The position numbers and the translations under genes were made by a program. A DNA stretch of 64,000 nucleotides from Danxiaibacter sp048498555 (GTDB lineage Bacteria; Bacteroidota; Bacteroidia; Chitinophagales; Chitinophagaceae), in assembly GCA_048498555.1 (NCBI GenBank), contig JBEHXT010000019.1, positions 19,779 to 83,778 on the forward strand, in the 5' to 3' direction. The notes under the pieces were generated by a model that was not told the DNA's origin, ran no database searches, and saw only the letters and a list, made by a program, of their open reading frames with translations. Of the stretch, positions 29,141 to 38,037 are shown in pieces (the first letter of the stretch is position 1; the number at the start of each line of letters is the position of its first letter).

Positions 29141-29965
29141 GTGATCTATCAGTACATAGCACCAAGTCCCGCCTTGCAGGAGTTTGTCAGGGATTATTTG
29201 ATTGCTCATTTTATATTCAATAAAGATCAGGAAATTCCTTTCAAACCATACTCTCCCAAGCCTGAACACACAATCACTTTTCTGCCCCAAGGGAACTTAA
29301 CTATGAGGAATCCGCAAACCGGAGAAACACAGGTTGCTCCTGTGATTTCCATTTGTGGGCAACAGGTATCGAGATATAATTTTTTCCTTGCTTCGGAATA
29401 CCAGATGTTGAGGGTGCATTTTCACCCGGGCGCACTCTTCCGTTTGCTACGCGTTCCTCTTTTGGAGTTTACTGATCATTGGTTTGATGCCGCGTCTGTA
29501 ATTGGAAACGAAATAATAGAAGTGAATGACAGGCTGGCCAATTGCACGAACTACGCTAAAATGCTCGCTATTGTAGAGCATTACCTGATTAGCAAAATTA
29601 AAAAAGTAAAAGCAGGCATCCACCCACTTGATAAGGTTGCCTCCTGTATCTTTTCAAATCCATCGCGTTTTTCTTTGGACTGGCTGGCAAAGGAATCCTG
29701 TTTATGCCAAAGACAGTTTAATCGAAAATTCATTGAAAGAATGGGAGTAGGGCCTAAGCTGTACAGCCGTGTTGTACGCTTTTACAAAGCCTATCAATAT
29801 CGGGAAGCCCATCCACAGGATGACTGGCTCACCATTGCCTTACTCTTTGGTTACGCTGATTATCAGCATATGGTGAAAGATTTCAAGCAGTTTGCACAGG
29901 TTACACCTAACTTGTGGATCAATCAGGACAACCAATCTCCTGAAAGGATTTTGCAACTTGAATAA
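29141..29965 (+). CDS. AraC-family transcription regulator
   Basis: A 274-residue protein starting at GTG. The N-terminal ~150 residues resemble the DUF6597-type sensor domain (SPALQEFVRDYLIAHF; PEHTITFLPQGNL; MLRVHFHPGALFRLL). The C-terminal ~100 residues form the double helix-turn-helix of AraC (SLDWLAKESCLCQRQFNRKF; TIALLFGYADYQHMVKDFK). Such regulators often control a neighbouring reductase or membrane gene; here the upstream reductases are candidates. A TAAATTTG box lies at 29053-29060. Confidence 0.87.
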   Translation: MIYQYIAPSPALQEFVRDYLIAHFIFNKDQEIPFKPYSPKPEHTITFLPQGNLTMRNPQTGETQVAPVISICGQQVSRYNFFLASEYQMLRVHFHPGALFRLLRVPLLEFTDHWFDAASVIGNEIIEVNDRLANCTNYAKMLAIVEHYLISKIKKVKAGIHPLDKVASCIFSNPSRFSLDWLAKESCLCQRQFNRKFIERMGVGPKLYSRVVRFYKAYQYREAHPQDDWLTIALLFGYADYQHMVKDFKQFAQVTPNLWINQDNQSPERILQLE

Positions 29966-29997
29966 AAAGGGCGCCCTGCGTTCCTTTTCCCCACAGT

Positions 29998-30603
29998 TTA
30001 GCTTACTGCAAGGGGTGGGCCCACAACCTTCATACCATAGGCTGCAAATAATTTTTCTGCTTCTTTCGGTGTTGGCGGGCTTGTCATACCGCAACTCTTG
30101 ATAAAAAACTCTTCAAGTGAACCTGCCGGTTGAACAGCCAGAAGAAGCGTCCCGGTTTTTTCTCCTGCATAAGCCCACGCATGTGGAATCATACGGGGTG
30201 CCAGGAGTGAATCGCCAGGCTTGAGCCTGAACTTTTCATCGCCGACCTCAAAGGCAAATTCGCCGTCAATGGAGTAAAACCATTCATCCTGTTCATAGTG
30301 AAAATGTCTTGGCGGGCCGCCTTTGCTCATATTGGCATGTTCAAAAACAAACAAGGAACCCTGTGTGTCTTTACCTGACACCTTGATCTGAAAGGGGATA
30401 ACTCCCCAGATCATCAGTTCTTCCATAAACCGATTCTTTCCGTTGGGCACATACACCGCTTTCTCAGCTTTTGTTGCTTTTTTGCCTGCTGAAGTGGACG
30501 TTGTTGAGCCATTTAGTTTTCTGCTGGCGCATCCAGGCATTATGCCGGTTGCTGCTACCGCGGCGCCAAAGCCGGCAAGTTTTACAAACTGTTTTCTGTT
30601 CAT
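29998..30603 (-). CDS. Exported cupin-domain protein
   Basis: The ATG at 30603 gives 201 residues. The leader MNRKQFVKLAGFGAAVAATG ends in the lipobox-like IMPGC and is partly Tat-like (NRKQF, not RR). The cupin motif is GGPPRHFHYEQDEWFYSIDG with LKPGDSLLAPRMIPHAWAY; His, His, Glu and the later His are in metal-ligand positions. Such single-domain cupins are often dioxygenase-like or stress proteins without a known substrate. Orientation is opposite to all neighbours and the gene ends 32 bp from the AraC stop, so the two are convergent. Confidence 0.85.
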   Translation of the reverse strand: MNRKQFVKLAGFGAAVAATGIMPGCASRKLNGSTTSTSAGKKATKAEKAVYVPNGKNRFMEELMIWGVIPFQIKVSGKDTQGSLFVFEHANMSKGGPPRHFHYEQDEWFYSIDGEFAFEVGDEKFRLKPGDSLLAPRMIPHAWAYAGEKTGTLLLAVQPAGSLEEFFIKSCGMTSPPTPKEAEKLFAAYGMKVVGPPLAVS

Positions 30604-30842
30604 GGCTTTTGATTTGTTGTAGCCGAAACCGGCAACTATAACAAACTTACCTATTCCGAAGAACGAGGTGGTGGTATAAAAAAGACATTTTACAACAATC
30701 TGCCATTGGTCAATCCTTATCAAAAGAAGTGGATTCGGGAATAAGATTTGTTTCTGTAGATAATGACGGGTAATACAATAAGCAGGTATTCCGACTTTAC
30801 ACTTTACTGAATTCTGTATACATCACGTACTTCAGCTAAGCG

Positions 30843-31316
30843 ATGAATACTACAAATAAAAAAATATCTATGGAATCAGAGCGTAACAACCTTGGTGACA
30901 CTGCGCAAATACGGCAACAAATAGACAACTTTGTTAAAGCATTTTGTAACAAAGATGTTGATTTGATGATGTCACTGTTTTCTCCTGAAATGGTGTCGTT
31001 TGACATCATACCTCCATTGCAGTATGTAGGCAGTGATGCATATCGAAAAGTTTGGCAAGAAACATTTGCATTATTTCAGGGGCCTATCGACATTGCGATA
31101 CGCGGGCTTAGCATTACATGTGATCAGCAACTTGCATTCAGCCATAACTTTCTTCGGCTACATGCAACGATGATGAACGGACAGACAATCGATTATTGGG
31201 AGCGTTTAACCTGTTGCTTTCAAAAAATTTCCGACAAGTGGTTGATTGTACATGAGCACGTATCATTGCCTGCCGACCTAAAAAGTGGCAAGGCGGTAAT
31301 GGATCTTAAACCTTAA
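30843..31316 (+). CDS. NTF2-like (SnoaL/YybH family) protein
   Basis: A 157-residue protein; the start may be 30843 or the ATG at 30870. The NTF2-like fold is suggested by QIDNFVKAFCNKDVDLMMSL, FSPEMVSFDIIPPLQYVGSD, and the terminal YWERLTCCFQKISDKWLIVHEHVS strands. This family covers ketosteroid isomerase relatives and many uncharacterised proteins. It is divergent from the cupin, so they may share the 239-bp regulatory gap. Confidence 0.82.
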   Translation: MNTTNKKISMESERNNLGDTAQIRQQIDNFVKAFCNKDVDLMMSLFSPEMVSFDIIPPLQYVGSDAYRKVWQETFALFQGPIDIAIRGLSITCDQQLAFSHNFLRLHATMMNGQTIDYWERLTCCFQKISDKWLIVHEHVSLPADLKSGKAVMDLKP

Positions 31317-31379
31317 GGGAGACAGTCATCCGAATGTATTGTTCGTGATTGACTAATCGGGAAAAACTACTGTCAACTT

Positions 31380-31387
31380 TAGGTTTG
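31380..31387 (+). promoter_or_regulatory. TAGGTTTG -7-like box before lipocalin-like gene
   Basis: Exact TAnnTTTG match 19 bases before the ATG at 31407; no matching -33 TTTG is clear. It would leave a leader of only about a dozen bases. Confidence 0.3.
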
Positions 31388-31406
31388 CAAAATAAAAACT
31401 AGACAA

Positions 31407-31919
31407 ATGAAGCCTTGTCTTTTATTAGTGCTACTAGCTTTTACGCTAGCTTCTTATTCATTTAGCCAGGCTACAAACCAATCAAATAAGCATAACCCAT
31501 CAGCGGCACAACTCAACAAACTAATAGGAACCTGGAGGCTAATAGAATTTGCAGACTTTGACTCAACAACCTCCACATGGACATATTCCTATGGAATACA
31601 CCCAAAAGGATATTTTACCTACACGAAAAGCGGCATTGTTAATCTCAATATTTCTTCGGAGAAGCCGGTGAAAATGTCCAGGGATTCTGCCAAAAATTTC
31701 CAGGTTAATTTACTGGATTGGCTGGAAAACCGTTCGCTGGGTTACTTCGGCACTTATTCAGTTGATTTCGATAAATCCATTCTGGTGCACCACGTTAAAG
31801 GCGGCTCTGTCCCCTGGTATACTGATACCGACCAACCGCGGCCATTTATCTTAAAAAGCGATACATTAGTTATTGGCGACAACAAAACATGGAAACGGGT
31901 TTTAGTCAAAGAACAGTAA
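31407..31919 (+). CDS. Exported lipocalin-like protein
   Basis: A 170-residue protein with a signal peptide ending near SYSFSQ. The body shows the lipocalin-like pattern LIGTWRLIEFADFDSTTSTW, followed by YGIHPKGYFTYTKSGIVNLN and GTYSVDFDKSILVHHVKGG. Such proteins are small beta barrels that bind hydrophobic ligands or act in unknown roles. It is a lone gene with a TAGGTTTG box 19 bp upstream. Confidence 0.8.
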   Translation: MKPCLLLVLLAFTLASYSFSQATNQSNKHNPSAAQLNKLIGTWRLIEFADFDSTTSTWTYSYGIHPKGYFTYTKSGIVNLNISSEKPVKMSRDSAKNFQVNLLDWLENRSLGYFGTYSVDFDKSILVHHVKGGSVPWYTDTDQPRPFILKSDTLVIGDNKTWKRVLVKEQ

Positions 31920-32197
31920 TCCGTTTTCAGTATCAGCCGGATATATTGCAATTATCCCAATAAACCTAAAAAGCCGGTTTTACTGCCTTTGACGCATATG
32001 TTGAAAAATTCCCGGCGTCCATCCATTCCCAATTATTACCTGCAGTTTACATTCCCACACTTTACAGTTAAACTATTGATCATACATAAAATTTGTCGTA
32101 CTTTATATGTACCGAAAAGGATACGTGTAAGAAGCGTTCTTCAGTACCCCCTGCAGTGGCTCCGGTGTTTCATAGTTTACTACAAAAATGTACAGAC

Positions 32198-33229
32198 ATG
32201 TCTAAAACATTACGTCAACCAAAGCTTGCAAAAGAGCATAAGGCCAAACTTGTAAATAAACACAAAGTCAAACTTCCCGATAAGCAACTACCAGAGCCAG
32301 GAACCAATGGCCAGCCAAAGCGCGAATCCTGGGTAGGAAAAATCCCTTTTATAAAACAGGGCACATATAAGGATGGATTGCCTTATCCCGATTTCAACTA
32401 TTTAGCTTTTAAACTCATCCTTAAACCAAACAGGTTTGTTTCTCGGGATAGCATGTTCCAGTTTGCAAAAGTGATCAAAGCTCCTGCTGCTGAACATGGC
32501 GTTGGCTTTAGTATGGCCGGTTACACAGACGTACCCATTCAAATACGTGAAGTGATTTTTATTGATACGGATGACTACAAACTGTACAACAACTCCTTTA
32601 TACTTCGAAGGCGCATAAGTTATGAAAATGGGTTTCCTGCAGGCGACCCCGAGATTGTATTTAAATTCCGGAACCCTGACTTGCAAACGACTGCCGAAAC
32701 AGACGTAAGGCCACAAATACAAGGAGATTACGGCGTAAAATTCAAGTGCCAAATATTACCGCTTAAAGACAAGCTGGGAGGCATACGCGTTCTGTATTCT
32801 AACAATGTGCAGTTTCCCCGCAAAAATGTTACGCAGAGCGATGTGCTCTCATTTGATGTGATATCACAGGTGTTCCCGGCGCTTGAGAGCCTGAAAACAA
32901 AAGAGAATGAAAAAATTAACCTGGTGAACGGAGCTATAGTAGAAGAAGTGCTGCAAGACATTTGCACGCTTGATTTTGGGGCGGGCCATACTGCAAAAGC
33001 AAATGTAGGCATTTGGCGCACCCGCGGAGAACACCGCCCGCTAATAGGTGAATTTGCTTACCAGATTAAATTCAACGACAGGCGCACACTGGACCGCGAA
33101 GCAATGAAACGTGCTGAAGACTTCTTCCTGGCGCTTCAATATTCGGCAAAGGACTGGATTGCTTTAAACGCTACAAAAACCGGTGTTGTGTACAGGTTGC
33201 TCGGAAACCCACCCAAAGCCAACGAATAA
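32198..33229 (+). CDS. CYTH-like domain protein, tentative
   Basis: The ATG at 32198 gives 343 residues; an in-frame ATG at 32093 adds 35 residues of doubtful sequence. After a very basic N-terminus (AKEHKAKLVNKHKVKLPDK), the middle contains REVIFIDTDDYKLYNNSFIL followed by RRR and DPEIVFKFRNPD. These resemble the CYTH pattern in which 'Y/FxDTxDxxL...LRxR' precedes a substrate-binding strand; no clear ExExK motif was found. CYTH enzymes act on triphosphates. It ends one base before the next gene, so they are co-transcribed. Function is uncertain. Confidence 0.5.
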   Translation: MSKTLRQPKLAKEHKAKLVNKHKVKLPDKQLPEPGTNGQPKRESWVGKIPFIKQGTYKDGLPYPDFNYLAFKLILKPNRFVSRDSMFQFAKVIKAPAAEHGVGFSMAGYTDVPIQIREVIFIDTDDYKLYNNSFILRRRISYENGFPAGDPEIVFKFRNPDLQTTAETDVRPQIQGDYGVKFKCQILPLKDKLGGIRVLYSNNVQFPRKNVTQSDVLSFDVISQVFPALESLKTKENEKINLVNGAIVEEVLQDICTLDFGAGHTAKANVGIWRTRGEHRPLIGEFAYQIKFNDRRTLDREAMKRAEDFFLALQYSAKDWIALNATKTGVVYRLLGNPPKANE

Positions 33230-33230
33230 T

Positions 33231-33806
33231 ATGCCCAGAAAATCATCTCAAAAAGCTGAAGCGCTCATGAAGCGGCTCGGTTTGTCGTTCGACCATATAC
33301 TTGCTCTTCGCTTCGCAGTAAATGTATCCATTGCCACCTGGATCGTATGGACGACACTGCGGCTTCTGGAAGATACCAATCCTATCTGGGCCATCGCATC
33401 AATGGTGGCCGCCTCAGATCCCCAGCCAATGGAGGCACGCAAAATGTTCCGCGCCAGGCTTATCAATGTATTGGTAGGTTGTGCAGTAGGGCTATTTTTT
33501 TTGTTGCTCGGCGGGCCTAAACAATGGATGCTTCCGCCAGCCCTCGGCGTTACCGTGCTTGTTTCATCTTTTGTAATTCGTATTAAAACCATGTGGCGAC
33601 AGGCGCCCATAACGGCTGCAGTTGTTATCGCTGCCAGCATCACACACGGTGCATCAGCGAGGGTAGGGTTGGAGTATGGAATCCATAAAGTAGGCGAAGT
33701 AGTTTTTGGCTGCTTTGTTGGACTGATAGTGAGCCTGGTTATGTCGAAAGTATGGCTTATTCAGCCCTCACCTGAATTGAAGGAAGCCGCCCCTCAGAAC
33801 AAGTAA
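33231..33806 (+). CDS. FUSC-family membrane protein
   Basis: The ATG at 33231 gives 191 residues, one base after the CYTH-like stop. It has several membrane helices (ALRFAVNVSIATWIVWTTL; IWAIASMVAASDPQPMEARK; LINVLVGCAVGLFFLL; ITAAVVIAASITHG) and the 'D-P...AR...GxxxG' pattern of fusaric-acid resistance/aromatic-exporter proteins. At 191 residues it is only one membrane half of a full exporter, so it may work as an oligomer. Tight coupling to the CYTH-like gene suggests a joint role, unknown. Confidence 0.72.
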   Translation: MPRKSSQKAEALMKRLGLSFDHILALRFAVNVSIATWIVWTTLRLLEDTNPIWAIASMVAASDPQPMEARKMFRARLINVLVGCAVGLFFLLLGGPKQWMLPPALGVTVLVSSFVIRIKTMWRQAPITAAVVIAASITHGASARVGLEYGIHKVGEVVFGCFVGLIVSLVMSKVWLIQPSPELKEAAPQNK

Positions 33807-33989
33807 AATGGATCGATTAAATCTGTCCTATTTAGCGCGGGCATTTTGAAAGATTGCCTTGTGCTCATAAAGGGCCTGTGTAGAAAAATCCGCAGCCACC
33901 AATACATCCTAAAAAGATCCTTTTACCCTGCACTTTCTAACATCTGCTGGTTTACAATTCTCCAAAATAACAGTATAGCCAATTAACTA

Positions 33990-34021
33990 TTTGCATCCTG
34001 ACGATCCTTTTTGTAGTTTTG
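33990..34021 (+). promoter_or_regulatory. Bacteroidota sigma-A-type promoter
   Basis: TTTG at 33990-33993 and TAGTTTTG at 34014-34021, spaced by 20 bp, match the consensus TTTG/TAnnTTTG. It points to the small broken ORF at 34116 and, farther on, the membrane gene at 34340. Confidence 0.6.
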
Positions 34022-34115
34022 TCATGCTCTTGTTTAGGCAACATACCCCACATTTATTCTCAGCATTTCCATTCTCTGATATCTTACTTGCTCAAAGGGA
34101 GTGAAAAAATTATTT

Positions 34116-34284
34116 ATGAAAACTAAAGTCATCTTATCCGCCATTATTGTATTGAGAAAAGAATAGCGAATCTCCTTACGTGACTGGAGGAAGCTTGCCA
34201 TTTGATGTCCTTGTATTGTTAAATGATAACTCAAAGGCCATCCAATATGGAAGAGAGTCCATCTCAAAGTTTTTGAATAACTGA
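34116..34284 (+). pseudogene. Possible small gene disrupted by a frameshift
   Basis: An AAAGGGAG ribosome site (34094-34101) precedes ATG 34116, encoding MKTKVILSAIIVL then stopping at 34164-34166. The +1 frame from about 34156 is open for 42 codons (SPYVTGGSLPFDVLVLLNDN) to a TGA at 34282-34284. Joined, it would be a ~55-residue exported peptide or the ends of a larger lost gene. It has its own promoter at 33990. The family is unknown. Confidence 0.3.
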
Positions 34285-34339
34285 TGAGGATATGACACAG
34301 CTAATAACACGGTTACCTTTCATAATCAAACAATAAATC

Positions 34340-35131
34340 ATGCAACCGCAAAACGATGTCAAAAAAAGTACCGGGATAAAGGTTGTTACTGACTTAAATG
34401 AACCATCCATTTCGCCAAAAGTTATCAACCGGATAATCATCGGTATTATTGTTTTGATCATTACGATTCAAATTGGCTTTTTCAAAACTTATCTTCAGCA
34501 TTTCCCCGGATTTGAAAACTACACTGCAGGCCATGGCGGTAGACAGTATAACAACATTATGCACTTTCATGGCATGATGATGATGGGATGGGTTTGGATG
34601 CTATTGCTGCAACCTATACTTATTCTCAAAGGAAAAATACAACTCCACCGTCGCATTGGATCCCTAAGCTATGTGTTGGCACCGCTAGTGCTGATATCAT
34701 TGTATTTAGTTAACAAGGACCAATACAACAGCATTTCAGTCAATCAAAGCCAATCGGCGGCCATTGCAGGGTTAGCGCTCACTTTACCGGAAGCAGTGGT
34801 CTTTGCTGTTTTATATTCTCTGGCCATTTTTTATCGGCATCGCCCCGCGTTGCATATGCGCTTGATGTGTAGTACCGCTTTTTTGTTAATTAATCCGGCT
34901 TTAGGCAGAATGTTTAGAACGTACTTCGATTTTAAATCAGGCTTCGCGGTAAGTAGCCTTATCGTGTTGTCGCTTGTTGGAGTAATAGTGATTGTAGATT
35001 CATTGCGCACAAAACGCGTTAGCCCATTCATTGTAGCGTTTGTTTTTCTACTGCTGCACAGAATTATCTGGGATCTGAGAGATACTCCCTTTTGGCAGGC
35101 GACAGGCAGTGCGATAGCTAAGATATTCTGA
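34340..35131 (+). CDS. Multi-helix membrane protein with conserved-looking His (DUF2306-like?)
   Basis: A 263-residue protein with about seven membrane helices. Distinct features are NIMHFHGMMMMGWVWMLLLQ near helix 2, LHRRIGSLSYVLAPLVLISL, and RPALHMRLMCSTAFLLINPA. His residues at the ends of helices recall haem- or metal-binding membrane families such as DUF2306, but I cannot confirm this. It has no close operon partner. Confidence 0.6.
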   Translation: MQPQNDVKKSTGIKVVTDLNEPSISPKVINRIIIGIIVLIITIQIGFFKTYLQHFPGFENYTAGHGGRQYNNIMHFHGMMMMGWVWMLLLQPILILKGKIQLHRRIGSLSYVLAPLVLISLYLVNKDQYNSISVNQSQSAAIAGLALTLPEAVVFAVLYSLAIFYRHRPALHMRLMCSTAFLLINPALGRMFRTYFDFKSGFAVSSLIVLSLVGVIVIVDSLRTKRVSPFIVAFVFLLLHRIIWDLRDTPFWQATGSAIAKIF

Positions 35132-35560
35132 CTGAAACAATTATTTCGAATAAAAACCTCTGCTGCTGCCACTTTGCTGTGGCTGGCCACTTAATTACAC
35201 TATCGCAAAAATGAACACTAATGTATCAAAAGCGTGCAGTTCAATTGCGTGAGATATTGCAACTAATTAATACTCATCTGCATAACAAACTGGCATTTCA
35301 ATAGTGCTTCTATAATTAATTACGACCGGCTTATGTTTAAAAATTATTCAAAACAACATCCAGGAATTTAGTCCGTAACATAAACCTAACAAATACAGGC
35401 GTTATTGGATTCACCATCGGCTTTAAGCACCAAACCAATTGATTATTATCTGCGGCAGTCGATCATTTTGTGATAATTATTGCATTTGCAATTATAAGTT
35501 TCCTGCCAGTAACACAACAGCCAAAAATTCGGGTAAAGAGATGGAGAAGGAAGTAACCAT
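35132..35560. other. Intergenic region carrying an ABC-permease fossil
   Basis: 429 bp. Apart from the decayed permease 5' end (35333-35442), no gene is visible. The stretch just before 35561 includes AAGGAAG, a possible ribosome site for the intact permease. Confidence 0.6.
35333..35442 (+). pseudogene. Remnant of an ABC-transporter permease 5' end
   Basis: ATG at 35333 reads MFKNY, then a one-base loss shifts the frame. From 35347 the shifted frame gives FKTTSRNLVRNINLTNTGVI then GFTIGF before a TGA at 35440-35442. The composite closely follows the start of Bacteroidota MacB/FtsX-type permeases, including the intact one downstream (MFKNYFKTAWRILVNNKIYS). The rest of the gene is missing. 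Confidence 0.6.
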
Positions 35561-38011
35561 ATGAAAATGAAGAAGCTCTTTATCAGGCTTCAATACATCT
35601 TACATCTAAAACCTTCCCTTATGTTTAAAAACTATTTCAAAACCGCATGGCGCATTCTTGTCAACAACAAGATCTACTCCATTCTTAATATTCTTGGCCT
35701 TGCAACAGGCATGGCCGTGGCTATGTTGATCAGTTTGTGGATTTGGGATGAAGTAAGCTATAATAGCTACCATGCCAACCATAAGCAGATTGCGCAAATC
35801 GTAAGCACATTTACTGATCAGGATAATAAAATGGAAACGGCACTCGATGCATGCGCGCCCATAGGCGATGAATTGCGCAATAAATACGGAAGCGACTTTA
35901 AAAATGTTTCCATGGCATCCTACAATACAAGCCATGTTATAGCTGTCGGAAATCAAAAGATTATGGCAAGTGGCATGTGGGTTGAGCCGAATTTTCCCTC
36001 TATGTTTTCTTTAAGAATATTAACAGGAAACATAAATGCTTTGAATGATCCATCTTCTGTCTTGATAAGTAGCTCACTGGCTAAAATATTGTTTGGAAAT
36101 GAAAACGCCATGAATAAAGTAATCAGATTGGAAAATGAAGATAGTTACAACGTAGCTGGCGTATATGATGATTTCCCTAACAACTCAACATTTCATGAGG
36201 CCCGGGTATTGCTTTCCTGGAAAAAATTTGTTATCGAAAAATGGCCGCGTTTTAGCCATGCTGCAACAAACTGGAACTTCGCAGCATTTCAGTCGTTTGT
36301 ACAGGTTGCAGATCATATAGATATGCTGCAGGAATCAGAAAAGATAAAAAATATAGTAATGGCACATAAGAATGCTGCTACTGATGAAAAGGAACAGGCC
36401 TCGTTATATCCAATGGACAAATGGCGGCTATACAGCGAATTTAAAAATGGCATACCGACTACCGGACGCATACAATATGTATGGCTCTTTTCACTTATTG
36501 GCGTGTTTGTTCTACTACTTGCATGTATCAACTTTATGAACCTTTCCACTGCTCGCAGCGCAAAGAGAGCTAAAGAAGTTGGCATTCGTAAAACGATGGG
36601 ATCTCTTCGAAGCCAATTAATCAACCAGTTTTTAAGCGAGTCGGTTTTAGTGGCATTTGCTTCTTTCATTTGTTCACTAATGATCATTGTTTTATTACTT
36701 CCATTGTTCAATAAGCTTTCCGAAAAAAACATCGGCTTGCCCACATTCAGCCTATTGTTCTGGACTATCGCAATAGCATTTACTATTCTTACCGGCATCA
36801 TATCGGGCAGCTATCCTGCGCTTTATTTGTCTCAATTTAAGCCTGTAAAAGTTTTAAAGGGAACATTTCACACCGGCAGGTTAGCATCATTGCCAAGAAA
36901 AGTATTGGTAGTTGTACAGTTTACTTTTTCCATCGCCTTGATGATAGGAACAATCATTGTTTTCAAACAAATTCAATTTGCGAAAAACAGGGCGGTGAAC
37001 TATAAAAAAGAAGGATTGTTGGCTATAACTTTCACCAATTCGGGTATAGGCAGGCCATTTGATGCAATAAGGGAAGACCTGCTTGCAACAGGTGCTGTAA
37101 GTAATATGGCAACATCTTCAACGCCTGTAACTGAAGTATGGCATACTTTAACCGGTTTCAACTGGCAGGGAAAGGCCCCCAACGCTCTTCCCGTTTTTGG
37201 CACGCTATACGTATCACTGGATTATGGACGGACCATTAACTGGAAAATTAAGGAGGGGAGAGACTTTTCCAGGGATTTTTCAACAGATAGTTTAAGTGTT
37301 ATATTAAATGAAGCCGCCGTAAACCTGATTGGCATGAAGAAGAATATTGTAGGACAAAGCATACAATTCAATGATAAGAATTACATGGTTATCGGCGTAG
37401 TAAAAAATATGATAATGGAGTCACCTTATAAAGCAATCAGGCCATCTGTTTTCTTTTGTAGCCATGCGTCTATAAACGTAGTATTAGTGGGCATAAAGCC
37501 TGGACATCCCGTGAAAGATGCTTTGAGTAAAATAGAAGCTGTATTCAAAAAATATGATCCTGGTGCACCCTTGAGTTATACCTTCGTGGACGAAGATTAT
37601 GCAAGAAAATTTGATGATGAAAAACGTGTGGAAGATCTCGCAACCTTCTTCACTATCCTGGCAATTTTCATTTCCTGCCTTGGCCTGTTTGGCCTTGCAT
37701 CATTTGTTGCTGAGCAACGTACAAAGGAGATAGGCGTCCGCAAAATACTGGGTGCTTCTGTGTATGATGTTTGGAATATGCTTTCAAAAGAATTTACTTT
37801 ACTGGTATTCATTGCTTCTTTCATTGCCATTCCTTTAGCATGGTATTTTTTAAACAAATGGCTGCAACAATATGATTACAGAACAGGCATATCGTTCTGG
37901 GTCTTCATTTTTTCAGGCCTCGGAGCATTGATCATAACATTAATCACGATAAGCTTTCAGGCCATTAAAGCAGCAATAGCCAACCCGGTGAAGAGTTTGA
38001 GGACAGAATAA
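35561..38011 (+). CDS. MacB/FtsX-type ABC transporter permease
   Basis: 816 residues from ATG 35561, which has a ribosome-site-like AAGGAAG upstream; ATG 35621 (MFKNYFKTAWRILVNNKIYS) is the usual family start and gives 796. The layout is one N-terminal helix (ILNILGLATGMAVAMLISLW), a large periplasmic MacB_PCD domain, three helices with FtsX motif (AKRAKEVGIRKTMGSLRSQL), then a repeat of the module with EQRTKEIGVRKILGASVYDV. No ATP-binding subunit lies next to it, which is common for this orphan Bacteroidota family. Likely substrate is unknown. Confidence 0.93.
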   Translation: MKMKKLFIRLQYILHLKPSLMFKNYFKTAWRILVNNKIYSILNILGLATGMAVAMLISLWIWDEVSYNSYHANHKQIAQIVSTFTDQDNKMETALDACAPIGDELRNKYGSDFKNVSMASYNTSHVIAVGNQKIMASGMWVEPNFPSMFSLRILTGNINALNDPSSVLISSSLAKILFGNENAMNKVIRLENEDSYNVAGVYDDFPNNSTFHEARVLLSWKKFVIEKWPRFSHAATNWNFAAFQSFVQVADHIDMLQESEKIKNIVMAHKNAATDEKEQASLYPMDKWRLYSEFKNGIPTTGRIQYVWLFSLIGVFVLLLACINFMNLSTARSAKRAKEVGIRKTMGSLRSQLINQFLSESVLVAFASFICSLMIIVLLLPLFNKLSEKNIGLPTFSLLFWTIAIAFTILTGIISGSYPALYLSQFKPVKVLKGTFHTGRLASLPRKVLVVVQFTFSIALMIGTIIVFKQIQFAKNRAVNYKKEGLLAITFTNSGIGRPFDAIREDLLATGAVSNMATSSTPVTEVWHTLTGFNWQGKAPNALPVFGTLYVSLDYGRTINWKIKEGRDFSRDFSTDSLSVILNEAAVNLIGMKKNIVGQSIQFNDKNYMVIGVVKNMIMESPYKAIRPSVFFCSHASINVVLVGIKPGHPVKDALSKIEAVFKKYDPGAPLSYTFVDEDYARKFDDEKRVEDLATFFTILAIFISCLGLFGLASFVAEQRTKEIGVRKILGASVYDVWNMLSKEFTLLVFIASFIAIPLAWYFLNKWLQQYDYRTGISFWVFIFSGLGALIITLITISFQAIKAAIANPVKSLRTE

Positions 38012-38037
38012 CTAGATCTTGCCACTATGCAGCCTAT

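Larger units (their letters stand above)
33807..34339. other. Intergenic region with promoter and a possible broken gene
   Basis: 533 bp. It contains a good Bacteroidota promoter (33990-34021) and a start with ribosome site and signal-peptide-like codons at 34116 that stops early. A 77-codon minus-strand ORF at 34034-34267 is only the reverse of this stretch. Confidence 0.55.

Noticed and set aside
17242..33806. Region considered as a proven chromosomal integron
   Set aside because: No integrase is in the window and the gap palindromes share no consistent core (GTTRRRY-like) or length, so the integron label is not supported; only the resemblance is reported.
34034..34267. 77-codon minus-strand ORF
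   Set aside because: It lies opposite the promoter and ribosome site of the plus-strand remnant and has no protein-like pattern.
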